Shown here: positions 28,841-37,808 of the stretch, piece after piece
How positions within the stretch are numbered: position 1 is the stretch's first letter
Layout of the letters: each line of letters starts with the position of its first letter
From: Cyanobacteria bacterium RU_5_0
GTDB lineage: Bacteria; Cyanobacteriota; Cyanobacteriia; Elainellales; Elainellaceae
Direction of reading: 5' to 3'
DNA: 58,133 nt
Assembly: GCA_012033255.1 (NCBI GenBank)
Contig: JAAUSF010000015.1
Location: 1-58,133, forward strand
Position numbers and translations under genes: made by a program
The notes under the pieces: model-generated
What the model was told of the DNA's origin: nothing
The model's database searches: none
Seen by the model: only the letters and a program-made list of their open reading frames with translations

Positions 28841-29350
28841 ATGGGTTTCAAGAAAATTCTGGCAGCAATAGACTACTCCTCCTTGAGTCAATCTGTCTTT
28901 GAGCAAGCCCTAGAACTTGCCAAAAGTAATCGTGCAACCCTAAAGCTGTTTCACTCTTTGACGGCTGATATGGTGGCGTTGTCGCCCCCGTTTACTGGAG
29001 AATTTGGTTTACCCCAATCAGCGATCAGTCAGACCTATCAGGCAGACTTTATCCGCTTAGAACAGCAGATTCAGTATATCCAAACAGCGTTGAATCACTT
29101 CTGCCAAATCGCCAATCGTGAAGGGATAGTGGCTGAATATGGCTATGAGATGATTGAAGCGGGGCAAGGAATCTGTCAGGCTGCTCATCGGTGGAACGCC
29201 GACTTAATTGTATTGGGACGACGTGGGCGTACCGGACTGGCTGAAGTGTTGCTAGGGAGTGTCAGTAACTATGTGATGCATCATGCCGCTTGTGCAGTGT
29301 TAGTGATTCAGGCAAATGCAGTTTCGGAGAAAACATCAGTGCCTATGTAG
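28841..29350 (+). CDS. Universal stress protein (UspA family)
   Basis: The ATG at 28841, behind GGGAGGAATCT, gives a 169-residue protein starting MGFKKILAAIDYS. The nucleotide-binding motif G-2x-G-9x-G-S appears as GRRGRTGLAEVLLGSVS, followed by CAVLVIQA. A ~25-residue insertion (about 48-75, around PPFTGEFGLPQSAISQ) is typical of the longer cyanobacterial Usp group. The frame open from 28799 is not needed. Downstream lies the candidate structured RNA. Confidence 0.9.
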   Translation: MGFKKILAAIDYSSLSQSVFEQALELAKSNRATLKLFHSLTADMVALSPPFTGEFGLPQSAISQTYQADFIRLEQQIQYIQTALNHFCQIANREGIVAEYGYEMIEAGQGICQAAHRWNADLIVLGRRGRTGLAEVLLGSVSNYVMHHAACAVLVIQANAVSEKTSVPM

Positions 29351-29454
29351 AGAGGTAATGGGGCTAGGGTTCACTAACAAACATACTCCCTAAAGGTTTA
29401 GCTTCAGGGAGTACGATCGCTTCTCTATAGCAGTTCAATTATGATGAAGTAAAT

Positions 29455-29865
29455 CATGCACCCTAACGCAAACCCCAGATTAGAATGTCATATCAGATCC
29501 CCACCTTGACAGCATAATGGGTTGCAGGGCTGGGGAAGCAAGTGTAGACACTACTCTAAAAACTTCGACGGGTCTGACAACGGTGCCAGACCCTTTAATG
29601 ACGTTGGTCAAATGGTTAAATCAGACTAAGCTTACTAGGGGGGTGGACACAAACCCGTAACCAACCCTTTTACTTCGGAGAACATCCCGTCTCGTTAGGA
29701 GACTACAGAGCTTTGGTGGTGCGCGCCCACATGCCTCAGGAGGTAACTCTATGCACTAGGCTAAAACGCAATCTCACATCCTTAAATATAGAGATGTTTC
29801 TAGTGTAACCGAGGGCTACGTCCAGACTTAGAGCGGGAGGCACAAGGCTCTAATCCAGAGGTCTT
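29455..29865 (+). ncRNA. Candidate structured RNA (HEARO/omega-RNA-like, unproven)
   Basis: This gene-free stretch is unusually rich in nested helices. CCCCAG 29473-29478 pairs with CTGGGG 29530-29535 and encloses TGTCA 29486-29490/TGACA 29507-29511. GGGTCTG 29570-29576 pairs with CAGACCC 29587-29593. GTTGGT 29603-29608 pairs with ACCAAC 29660-29665. GTCTC 29689-29693 pairs with GAGAC 29699-29703, and GTGG 29716-29719 with CCAC 29727-29730. CACTAG 29754-29759 pairs with CTAGTG 29800-29805 and encloses ACATC 29776-29780/GATGT 29793-29797. AGAGC 29830-29834 pairs with GCTCT 29847-29851. There is no open frame, and base composition differs from the A/T-rich surroundings. Size and multi-stem form recall HEARO RNAs (omega RNAs of IscB/IsrB), which are frequent in cyanobacteria and insert at ATGA/GTGA sites; ATGATGA lies just upstream at 29441-29447. 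No IscB gene is present. Strand and ends are inferred. Confidence 0.45.
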
Positions 29866-30026
29866 GTTGGTAAATGTTTCGTTTGTTTTGTGCTTTAATC
29901 TCAGAGTATCAGCTTCAATTTAGATCGCAAGGGGTTGTTTACCAAACTTGTCGATCGTTGACCAAAGTTTATTTTGCCAACAAAACGAAATATAACTTCC
30001 CCCAACTTCCCATCTTTCCAACTCTC

Positions 30027-30791
30027 TCACCGCAATAGTGCTGACCACGTTGCCGGTCCCACAATTCCATCTGGCTCTAGATTATAGGTACGCTGAGCAG
30101 CTTGAACAGCAGCTTGTGTCTCCCTCCCAAAAATGCCATCAACGACTCCACTGAAAAAGCCGAGTGCCCGCAGACGCTCTTGCAACCTGGCAACGGCTGA
30201 TCCCTGTGTTCCCAATCGAAGAACAGGTAAGTCTACAGAGGTAGACGGACTAGGACTGTTAGATGGGGAAGGATCTGCACCTGTTTCAGACGGGGCAGGA
30301 GCAGGAGCAGGCGTAGGAGCAGGATTGGGCGTGGGAGTAGGGGCAGGAGCGGGTGCAGGGGCAGGAACGGGCGTAGGTGATGTGGTGGCGGTCGTAGCGG
30401 GTGGTGAGGGTGGCAAGAGCCGATTCCAGGTTTCCGGACCCACAACTCCATCTGCTTGTAAACCTGCGGATTGTTGAAAGGCGGCAACAGCAGCGGCTGT
30501 ATTCTGTCGATATATGCCATCTATGCTTCCGTTGTAGTATCCCAGAAGCTTGAGCAATGCTTGCAATTCGGAAACTTCTTCGCCTTGGCTACCCAGGCGT
30601 AGAGTCGATCGAATCCCTGGTGAAGGAGCCGTTTCAACTTGGGCGGGTGGACTGGTTTCTGTGGGGGTTTGGCTATTGACAGGAGGTTGACCGAGGTTAA
30701 GAGACAGGATGGCGAGAGAGGCGATCGCTCCCCCGCGCACAAACCGAGACCGTATAGATGAGGAGGATAGAACTAAAACTGGGAATACCAT
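30027..30791 (-). CDS. Secreted protein with two peptidoglycan-binding domains
   Basis: The ATG at 30791 (MVFPVLVLSSSSIRSRFVRG) gives 254 residues with an N-terminal signal-like hydrophobic segment (GGAIASLAILSLNLG); the longer frame from 30914 adds 41 residues without signal character. Two PG_binding_1 repeats flank an Ala-Pro-rich linker: LRLGSQGEEVSELQALLKLL...DGIYRQNT and LRLGTQGSAVARLQERLRAL...DGIFGRET, each ending in DG(V/I)VGP(E/A)TW. Such modules bind the cell-wall peptide stem. No catalytic domain is attached, so it probably acts as a wall-anchored adaptor. Confidence 0.85.
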   Translation of the reverse strand: MVFPVLVLSSSSIRSRFVRGGAIASLAILSLNLGQPPVNSQTPTETSPPAQVETAPSPGIRSTLRLGSQGEEVSELQALLKLLGYYNGSIDGIYRQNTAAAVAAFQQSAGLQADGVVGPETWNRLLPPSPPATTATTSPTPVPAPAPAPAPTPTPNPAPTPAPAPAPSETGADPSPSNSPSPSTSVDLPVLRLGTQGSAVARLQERLRALGFFSGVVDGIFGRETQAAVQAAQRTYNLEPDGIVGPATWSALLR

Positions 30792-31017
30792 AAGTAAATC
30801 TCTGGAACACACTCTGGTGGCAGGCGGCGGTTTATCGCCTTGAGCCTCAATAAAAATTGGATAATTTGAATAAGGTTGAGTTGTGAAAAATGGGACGGCG
30901 GATTTTGCCCCCAACTTTATACCTCAAACTGAAGTCTGTTGGCGATCGTTCATAATTTGTAGTTGATAACAGTCCAAGATACTATTTTTATCTGGTGGTT
31001 CCATAAACTAATTGAGA

Positions 31018-31977
31018 ATGCAGTATTTGGTATCGAGTCGATTTCGAGGAGCGTTGCTAGGAGCAGCACTCGGTGAAATTTTAGGAGCAAATTATCAAAA
31101 TCGCATTGACGCGAAATTATCGACGTGCTGGTTGGAGGTGGAGCAGTGGGGGTTTGCCTCAGTCAACCAGATAGGATGGGGACAACTCGCGATCGATACA
31201 CTCGATCGCCTGGTGCAAAATCAACCTGTGCTGGCGCAAGACGCGATCCTGAATCAATTTGAGACAGAGCCACCGCTGGCAGGATGGGCGATTGCCACCC
31301 TACCCATTGCCCTCTTTCATCACGATGATCCGGATAAGTTGCGATTTCATCTAGAGCAGGCGATCGGTAAACTCCCTGCTTCAGCTTCAGCACTAGGAGC
31401 GCTAATTGTCGGCTATACCCTTTCCCTCGCTCTGCGGGAACAGTTTCACCCCCATTCCCTTATTCCCAGATTGCAAACGGATCTAGAGATAAAATCCCAT
31501 CATCCTCGGCTGGCACACCAACTGAACCAAGTTCAAACTTGGATGGCGCAGACTGTTGGGATTACGGCGGTGAAATCATTGCTCAGGGATAACCCTGTCG
31601 ATCCAGTGGATGATCTCACTCCGATCGCTTTGGCGCTCTATAGTTTTCTCAGTACTCCAACGGAGGCTCGGTTAAGTATTCTGCGAGCGATTCAACTCCA
31701 ATATCAGCCGCCAGTAACGGGTGCGATCGCAGGCGCTTTATCAGGAGCCTACCGTAGCTTTACAGGTCTACCTCTGAACTGGCGTCGAGGACTGGGGCAA
31801 TTCTCATCGGCTTTTCCTCTCTCGCAACTCTGGAGCCTGCCCTCTGAAGCCGACTTACTCCACTATGCCGATCGATTGTGGGCAGTCTGGTCAGGCGCAG
31901 CGAATCCGGCTGATTGGCTCCAGCACCCTCACTTCCATACTATTACTGCGTCTCCTCATCTCATTCGTCCTTGCTAG
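31018..31977 (+). CDS. ADP-ribosylglycohydrolase-fold protein, likely non-catalytic
   Basis: 319 residues from the ATG at 31018 (TTG two codons earlier). The N-terminal RGALLGAALGEILGANYQ and C-terminal TGAIAGALSGAYRSFTGLPLNW match the helical ARH/DraG fold, whose usual forms are G.a.GDalG and GDTDT.aai.GAl.Ga. Here the Asp of GDxxG is Glu, and the DDT and DTDT metal ligands are missing, so the di-magnesium site is gone. Such degenerate members are common in cyanobacteria and their role is unknown. It is divergent from the peptidoglycan-binding gene. Confidence 0.75.
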   Translation: MQYLVSSRFRGALLGAALGEILGANYQNRIDAKLSTCWLEVEQWGFASVNQIGWGQLAIDTLDRLVQNQPVLAQDAILNQFETEPPLAGWAIATLPIALFHHDDPDKLRFHLEQAIGKLPASASALGALIVGYTLSLALREQFHPHSLIPRLQTDLEIKSHHPRLAHQLNQVQTWMAQTVGITAVKSLLRDNPVDPVDDLTPIALALYSFLSTPTEARLSILRAIQLQYQPPVTGAIAGALSGAYRSFTGLPLNWRRGLGQFSSAFPLSQLWSLPSEADLLHYADRLWAVWSGAANPADWLQHPHFHTITASPHLIRPC

Positions 31978-32382
31978 CTCCCACCTTTCTTCTGCCTAAT
32001 CCCCCCCACCCCCTTGTTCGTTCTTCTACTGACTTCACACTGATCTTGATCCCCTTCCCCCGGTTGCTTTCCCCCCTTTCCCCCTTCATGGCGAATTTTC
32101 TCTACCTCCCCCTATTTCCCAAAATCCGGCTTGGCTATACTATTACTGGAGATGGATACCGAGTGTGCAAATGGTCTGTTTTAATGTAAGTCCGTTTCGT
32201 TACTGATTTTAATTAGTTTTAAAGATACGGAATTCAGTCAGGGTGCATTGTTGCCAATTGTACTGACACTGGAGATATAACTGAATTTCCTGGCATCCTG
32301 AAGCTCAGGATGTTAGGTTTTCAGCAAAGCGAATAGAGCGTTCCCCAGAGGTTGACTATGGTATGACCACTCGGTGTAGCGA
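31978..32382. other. Intergenic region upstream of the 7TM-HD gene
   Basis: The first half is a pyrimidine-rich tract (runs of C and CT, 31980-32120) with no credible gene. A perfect hairpin CATCCTGA-AGC-TCAGGATG lies at 32294-32312, about 70 bases before the next start, without a strong T-run. The rest shows nothing recognisable. Confidence 0.55.
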
Positions 32383-34899
32383 ATGAACCTCTTCCGATTG
32401 TTGACCCATCAGATAGCTCAATGGCGACAGGATCTCTCCTCATCCGCTTCAAAATGTTTGTTGGATAGGACACTACGCAAAACCATAGAGCAACTCAAAC
32501 ACTACAGGCAGATTGCTCGATCGCATCTCAAACCAAAACAATTTCTGAGGCAGGCACTCTATCCCCCGACCCTGCGCCGGAAATCACAAAAGCGCCATCG
32601 TCCACAGCCCTCCGTCATTTTTGTTGTCGCTGTGGTTTCGTTGACGAGTGCGATTGGGTATCGTCTCTATAATGAGCCAGAGTTGGGGGTTGGCACGATC
32701 GCTCCTCAAATTCTCCGCGCTCCGATATCCGCTAGCGTCGTGGATACCAAAACAACTGAAGCCAATCGAAAAGCGGCTCGGACGGCGGCTGTTCCGGTCT
32801 TGATGATTAGTGAAGCGGCAAATCAGGAAATCTATCAATCGTTGCAACGGTTGGTCGATCGCGGCAATGAGCTACGTCGAATGGTAGGGGTATTCCCGTT
32901 TGTGGAAACCTCGGTGTTGTCCACAGCGACTCAAGTGTATCTACGGCAAGCACAAGAATGGGAATGGCGACTGATGCTAGCCACGGTGGAAGGGGCTAAC
33001 CCAATTCCGACTTCTCCGCCTACTACTCCGCCTCCTTCTAGTTCAGCAACCTCTTCCCAACAGTTGGCAATTTTAGAACTGCAAAATTACCGTCGTGCTT
33101 ATCCATCAGAAGATTTTTCTGGGCTTAGGGAGGCGATCGAGCGAACTCGTAAACGCTACAACGAAGCAATAGCCTCGTTAGCCACTGCTGATTCGGGTGA
33201 GTCTAACCAGGTCTACAATGCCTCATTCTTCAATCTCAGTGAGGCAGAGTGGGGGGAAACTCAATCGGCAATTCGTTTGGCACTCCAGCGCATTCTTAGT
33301 CAAGGTGTGGTTCCAGGATTGCCAGATACGGTGCTGGAGTCGGCAGTTCGGACGCAGTTGGCTGAAGTGCCTCCAGATGCTCTAGGGTTGGCAACGCGAA
33401 TTTTGATGGATGTGATTCAGCCAAACTTGGTTCAAGATCCAGAGCAAACCAAGATTCGGGCAGAGCAAGCGGCTCAAGCGGTCGAGGATATTGTGGTGGA
33501 AATCCGTCAAGGCGAAGTGATTGTTCAGGGGGGTGAAATCATTACGCAATCCGATTTTGTCCTGCTGGATTATTTTGGTTTGAGCCGCAGACGAACCAAT
33601 TGGGTTGGGCTGCTCGGCTTTGGGACGCTGGTGACAGGGTCAGTGGTGTTGTTTTTGTGGGTCGAACGCCAGTTTCATCCGGGGTTGCGGCGTCGAGATC
33701 ATTTTTTGCTGCTGCTACTGTCTCTGAGTGCCCCTCTGATGGTAGCGATGAATGTGCCTGTATTGAGTTTGCCTGCGATCGGGTTACTCGCGGGCAGCTT
33801 CTATGGTTCAGCGTTAGGCGTGACCACAGTTAGTTTACTGAGCTTGCTGTTGCCCATTGGCATGGAAGTCACCTGGACGAATTTGGTTGCCAGTTCGATC
33901 GGCGGACTGATTGGAGCCGCAATGGCAGGACGACTGCGATCGCGAGAAGAGCTTGCCACGCTCGGCAGCATCGTCGGCATAACTCAAGGTGTCATTTATT
34001 TGATTCTCAGCTTACTCCTCAGCACTGCTCCTGCTCCGGTATGGTATATCGTGCTGACCAGCGCCACCTTGCATGGGGCAATGGGATTGGCTTGGAGCGT
34101 GGTTGCCCTTGGCATCAGCCCTTACTTAGAAAACCTGTTTGATCTGGTCACGCCCATTCGTCTGGCTGAACTTTCTAATCCTAATCGTCCATTGTTGAAG
34201 CGGCTAGCATCTGAAGCTCCTGGGACATTTCAGCATACGCTATTTGTGGCGACGCTGGCAGAAGCCGCCGCCCATGATTTGAGATGTAACGTAGAGCTAG
34301 TTCGGGCGGGGACTCTCTATCACGATATTGGTAAGATGCATGATCCACTGGGTTTCATTGAGAATCAGATGGGCAGACCCAATAAACACGATGCGATCGA
34401 TGACCCGTGGACAAGTGCGGCAATAATCAAAAAGCATGTCAGCGAGGGGTTGGTGATGGCACGGAAGTGTAGACTGCCCAAGGCTATCCGAGCCTTTATT
34501 CCGGAACACCAGGGAACGATGCTCATCTCCTACTTCTATTATCAAGCACAGCAACGGGCAAAAGACGATCCAACCCTGAGTGTGAGAGAGTCAGATTTTC
34601 GCTACGACGGACCGATTCCGCAATCCAGAGAAACCGGAATTGTCATGCTGGCAGATTCATGCGAGGCGGCATTGCGATCGCTCAAAGATGCCACGCCTGA
34701 AGAAGCGTTGGCAATGGTCAATCGGATTTTGCGTGCCCGATGGCAAGATGAGCAACTCGTAGACTCCGGACTGAGCCGCGCCGATATGTCTCGCATTGCT
34801 GAGATCTTCGTTCAAGTTTGGCTGCAATTCAACCACCAGCGCATTCCCTATCCCAAAGGCGCGTTGAGTTCGTCATCAAGTTCTAGAGGTGGAGCGTAG
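32383..34899 (+). CDS. 7TM-HD family phosphohydrolase (PgpH-like)
   Basis: The 838-residue protein has an N-terminal membrane segment (VIFVVAVVSLTSAIGYRL near 80), a large extracytoplasmic region (about 100-400) including a disordered Pro/Ser patch, seven closely spaced membrane helices (about 408-590), and a C-terminal HD domain with LYHDIGKMHDP near residue 647 and the second His of PEHQGT near 707. The order matches PgpH/YqfF proteins, membrane phosphodiesterases that degrade c-di-AMP. c-di-AMP is made in cyanobacteria and affects osmotic and night-time physiology, so that substrate is likely but inferred. Its 3' end overlaps the convergent methyltransferase gene by 52 bases. Confidence 0.9.
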   Translation: MNLFRLLTHQIAQWRQDLSSSASKCLLDRTLRKTIEQLKHYRQIARSHLKPKQFLRQALYPPTLRRKSQKRHRPQPSVIFVVAVVSLTSAIGYRLYNEPELGVGTIAPQILRAPISASVVDTKTTEANRKAARTAAVPVLMISEAANQEIYQSLQRLVDRGNELRRMVGVFPFVETSVLSTATQVYLRQAQEWEWRLMLATVEGANPIPTSPPTTPPPSSSATSSQQLAILELQNYRRAYPSEDFSGLREAIERTRKRYNEAIASLATADSGESNQVYNASFFNLSEAEWGETQSAIRLALQRILSQGVVPGLPDTVLESAVRTQLAEVPPDALGLATRILMDVIQPNLVQDPEQTKIRAEQAAQAVEDIVVEIRQGEVIVQGGEIITQSDFVLLDYFGLSRRRTNWVGLLGFGTLVTGSVVLFLWVERQFHPGLRRRDHFLLLLLSLSAPLMVAMNVPVLSLPAIGLLAGSFYGSALGVTTVSLLSLLLPIGMEVTWTNLVASSIGGLIGAAMAGRLRSREELATLGSIVGITQGVIYLILSLLLSTAPAPVWYIVLTSATLHGAMGLAWSVVALGISPYLENLFDLVTPIRLAELSNPNRPLLKRLASEAPGTFQHTLFVATLAEAAAHDLRCNVELVRAGTLYHDIGKMHDPLGFIENQMGRPNKHDAIDDPWTSAAIIKKHVSEGLVMARKCRLPKAIRAFIPEHQGTMLISYFYYQAQQRAKDDPTLSVRESDFRYDGPIPQSRETGIVMLADSCEAALRSLKDATPEEALAMVNRILRARWQDEQLVDSGLSRADMSRIAEIFVQVWLQFNHQRIPYPKGALSSSSSSRGGA

Positions 34900-35729
34900 G
34901 GGGTGTTCAGCACAGATGCTAATTTCACTTGACCAGAATTGGCTAAGCGTTTAATTGAGAGTTCAATATGACCTGCATCTGCCTCACAACCCATAAACCT
35001 GCGTTCTAGTGATAACGCTGCAACTCCAGTCGTAGAGGAACCCGAAAAAGGATCAAAAACCAGGTCATTTGGATTGGTGCTTGCTCGGAGACAACGCGCA
35101 ACAAGATCAACAGGTTTTTGGGTTGGATGTTTACCAGATAATTTTTCATCTTTACCAGGGGCAGACATTCTCCAGACGTTTTTCATCTGTTTGTCCCCAT
35201 TCTCAGTCTTCATGTCCTCGTAATGGAAGGTGTACTGCTCTTTTCCCTTACGGGCTTTCGTTGCCCACAGAATGAGTTCCGTTGAATGCGTAAAACAACG
35301 ACAGCCCAAATTTGGAGGTGGAGCAGGTTTTTCCCAGATGATGTCATTGAGAATACGAAAACCAAGCTGCTGCATAGCGAACCCAACAGATGGATATACA
35401 TGCAGAGTACCTGTTACCCAGATAGTCCCAGTTGGCTTAAGCAGACGATGACAGGCAGCTAACCAGACTTTGTTAAACTCATGATCTAGCTCAACACCCT
35501 GACTGCGATCCCAGTCCCCTTTGTTCACCTTCACCATACGACCCGCTACACAGGTCATACCGTCATTGGAAAGGTTATAAGGTGGATCAGTCCAGATGCA
35601 GTCTACACTTTCAGCAGGCAGCGAAGCCATGAGGTCTAAGCTATCGCCATGATACAGACAGGAAAGCCCATCATCAGACTTCCACACGAGTTCTGGTTTC
35701 ACCTGTTCAAGTTGTAGTTGCGCCGTCAT
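34848..35729 (-). CDS. Site-specific DNA methyltransferase (adenine-specific, beta-type)
   Basis: The 293-residue protein carries motif IV TDPPYNL (Asp48-Tyr51) in the N-terminal third and the SAM-binding motif FDPFSGSSTTG near residue 221, i.e. the beta-class order. DPPY indicates N6-adenine (SPPY would suggest N4-cytosine). HPTQKP precedes the SAM motif as usual. No restriction endonuclease or specificity subunit is beside it, so it is an orphan enzyme. GATC-containing HIP1 sites are abundant in the window and such an enzyme could modify them, but the target cannot be read from the sequence. The gene ends inside the 3' end of the 7TM-HD gene. Confidence 0.88.
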   Translation of the reverse strand: MTAQLQLEQVKPELVWKSDDGLSCLYHGDSLDLMASLPAESVDCIWTDPPYNLSNDGMTCVAGRMVKVNKGDWDRSQGVELDHEFNKVWLAACHRLLKPTGTIWVTGTLHVYPSVGFAMQQLGFRILNDIIWEKPAPPPNLGCRCFTHSTELILWATKARKGKEQYTFHYEDMKTENGDKQMKNVWRMSAPGKDEKLSGKHPTQKPVDLVARCLRASTNPNDLVFDPFSGSSTTGVAALSLERRFMGCEADAGHIELSIKRLANSGQVKLASVLNTPYAPPLELDDELNAPLG

Positions 35730-35823
35730 AAATCTTGATTTTTGCTCGGATATAGGTTCAGAAGTACTATTTTAAGTTTAAGTTAATTGATAGGCTCTAA
35801 GCGATTCCACCTTAACAAAGCTG

Positions 35824-35922
35824 ATATGTAGGTGAACCTAATGAATTGTGGGGTGGGTGTCCATGTCCTACAGACACGCTTCGCGAACACCCGCCTGGAC
35901 GGGCAAGATGCCCATCTCACCA
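35824..35922 (+). repeat. 99-bp REP-like hairpin repeat, copy 2
   Basis: It differs from 2517-2615 at only a few positions, and carries the same nested arms around CGCTTCGCGAA. Confidence 0.8.
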
Positions 35923-35990
35923 TCTGTGTAATTAACTCTACCTGCCTGGACGGGTAAGATGCCCATCTCACCATCTGTGTAATTAACTCT
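35893..35990 (+). repeat. 51-base tandem duplication
   Basis: The 47-base segment beginning GCCTGGACGGG and ending TAATTAACTCT occurs at 35893-35939 and again at 35944-35990 with one substitution. The duplication took in the right end of the REP-like unit plus its flank. Confidence 0.8.
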
Positions 35991-36001
35991 GTATCACTAC
36001 T

Positions 36002-36086
36002 TACAGCCGTTTCCCCTTGCATAAGCCACCCATCCACCCATCCACCCGCAATTGTGGTTTACTCATCTGAAAATCGCTGTAAACAC
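36002..36086 (-). repeat. ~100-bp MITE-like repeat, copy 2
   Basis: The reverse complement of this segment aligns with 28508-28613, sharing both ends and GTGGCTTATGCAA. The internal GGATGGGT array is shorter here. Confidence 0.6.
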
Positions 36087-36149
36087 TCTAGGTGGATACC
36101 GTCTGGATTGAATTTCAATATGTAACGTTCAGAGATCTCCATTCGGCCA

Positions 36150-37463
36150 TCATTGCCGCACCCGATCAACGAACTCTTTCACCGTCTCGATCGGCACACT
36201 CACTCCCTCACCTGTACTTTGCTGAATGGCACGGTTGATAGCCACCACTTCTCCATACGTGTCTAGCAACGGACCGCCGCTATGTCCGGGGAAGAGGAAG
36301 TCTTCGGGGGTGCGGATGCATTCTAGCTCGAAGAGTCCGCAGCGACTTTGGAGTTGAATCACCGGTGCTGAAGAAAACTTCCAATGTTCACCATAAGGAG
36401 AGCCGATCGCGTACACGGTATCCCCCACTTGTATATGCGTGGTGCTGTCTGCCAACGTTGCAGTAGGTAATCCACTGGCTCCCTTGAGTTGGAGGAGCGC
36501 TAAATCAACGGTTGGATCAGCTTCAATCACCTCGGCTTCAAACTTGCGCCCGTCTGCGAGATGGATAGCAGGATTGGGGGCTTCATCAATGACGTGGTGA
36601 GCCGTAAGGACTAAGCCATCCGGCGTGAGAATGACCCCTGTTGCGGGGGCTAGAGTGCCTCCTACATCAATCCACACTTCTACCGTAAAGGGCTTAGCCT
36701 TGGTATAAATTTGTTCTGGCGAAAGGTCTTGAGTTGAGTCTAGACTCTCATTTGAAGGTGTTGAATTTTCGTCAGCAGCATTTTGCTCGGAGGAGTCAAG
36801 CCCTAGCAGTCGTCGTAGGTCAAAGGATTCGGAGGTTTGGGTGGGTGTATAGGACTTGATAAAGGTGATAAGGGCACGATCGCGCCTCAGCCCTTCTTGA
36901 AGTAAGCGTTGTTGCAATACCGATCGCCGTCCCATCCGGACATAACCGCCGCTTGTGATTTCATAGCGGTATGCCTGTCGCTGTTCTACCACCTCTAAGG
37001 CAGCCTGCTGTGGATCATCCGAAAGTTGCTGGAAAAATGATTCACTATTTTCCACGCCAAAGCTAACGATCGTATCGAGGCAGGTGATATCTAGAGGAGC
37101 GGCATAGCGATCGCACCGTCCCTGTTGCCAAAAATCTTGGTAAATCACCTTCGCTTCTGCCAGAGTAAGGTCAGAAATATGCTGCGGCAGTTTTCCTTGG
37201 GCACGTCGCCAATCGCTATAGATTGCTTGAGTGATGCCATATCGCGCTGGTGAATTCACATATTCAGCGTCGTCTCGTTCTCCTAGCTGAGAGACAGATT
37301 CAACCGCTTCATCAAAATTGGCTCCTGGTTTGCTAGACGTTGCCCATTCTGACAGCCGTGCTAGTAGCAAGACTGCAACCACCCATCCAATCAGGCTTGC
37401 ACCCAGGATTACTTTTGCTTTGCGCGATCGGGGTATCCGAAACTTACGCATGTCTGGCTCCAC
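36150..37463 (-). CDS. Membrane-anchored trypsin-like (HtrA/S1C type) serine protease
   Basis: The 437-residue protein starts with a basic stretch and one membrane segment (VILGASLIGWVVAVLLLARL, about 19-38). The middle ~200 residues have no recognised domain. The C-terminal part is an S1C protease domain with the triad in LVLTAHHVIDE (His), TVDLALLQLKG (Asp) and FPGHSGGPLLD (Ser); GHSGGP replaces the commoner GNSGGP. There is no PDZ domain, unlike classical DegP. An envelope protease processing or degrading exported proteins is likely. ATG codons 1 and 5 are both usable starts. Confidence 0.85.
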   Translation of the reverse strand: MEPDMRKFRIPRSRKAKVILGASLIGWVVAVLLLARLSEWATSSKPGANFDEAVESVSQLGERDDAEYVNSPARYGITQAIYSDWRRAQGKLPQHISDLTLAEAKVIYQDFWQQGRCDRYAAPLDITCLDTIVSFGVENSESFFQQLSDDPQQAALEVVEQRQAYRYEITSGGYVRMGRRSVLQQRLLQEGLRRDRALITFIKSYTPTQTSESFDLRRLLGLDSSEQNAADENSTPSNESLDSTQDLSPEQIYTKAKPFTVEVWIDVGGTLAPATGVILTPDGLVLTAHHVIDEAPNPAIHLADGRKFEAEVIEADPTVDLALLQLKGASGLPTATLADSTTHIQVGDTVYAIGSPYGEHWKFSSAPVIQLQSRCGLFELECIRTPEDFLFPGHSGGPLLDTYGEVVAINRAIQQSTGEGVSVPIETVKEFVDRVRQ

Positions 37464-37808
37464 ACACTGACGAGCGATTTGTCCACTGAGGAGTAGATTT
37501 GTTCTTCAATATTCTCTCTTAATTGGAAAGATTGTGCTACAGGAGCGGAGTGAGGGGGGAAGGGGGGAGGGGTGTCACTAAATTTTTGAGCCGTTGTCCG
37601 GATGGGGGAAGAATGTTCTGTATTGCTAATTAAAAACTCTAAATATCAGGAACTCTACGTGCAGGAACTCTGTCCATGAAAGGGGGAAACGCATCATTTC
37701 CCGGAAGCCACGATCGCCTGCTCGTAAATTTTAAAGTCTAAAATTTTCCCTTCCTCACACGCTAACCTCTACAGCCCACACCTTATCTTCAAATCGGTGA
37801 GTATTAAA
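37464..37808. other. Divergent intergenic region
   Basis: 345 bases separate the protease from the divergent pentapeptide-repeat gene, and must contain both promoters. No convincing -35/-10 pair stands out. AATTGGAAAGATTG and an A/T-rich block near 37620 and 37725 are the most promoter-like parts. GGTGAG at 37796-37801 is the ribosome binding site for the ATG at 37809. Confidence 0.45.

Larger units (their letters stand above)
35730..36149. other. Repeat-filled intergenic region
   Basis: No real gene lies between the methyltransferase and the protease. The region holds the second copy of the 99-bp REP-like unit (35824-35922), a 51-base tandem duplication of its right part (35893-35990), and the inverted second copy of the ~100-bp repeat (36002-36086). 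An 84-codon frame on the minus strand here consists only of repeat sequence. Confidence 0.75.

Noticed and set aside
29455..29865. tmRNA, RNase P RNA or group I/II intron
   Set aside because: None of the hallmark sequences (tmRNA GGGGCTG/TTCGAC ends, RNase P GAGGAAAGTCC core, group II domain V, group I P/Q/R/S elements) could be found.
35783..36037. 84-codon minus-strand frame with repeated ELITQMVRWAS
   Set aside because: Made entirely of the REP-like repeat and its 51-base tandem duplication.
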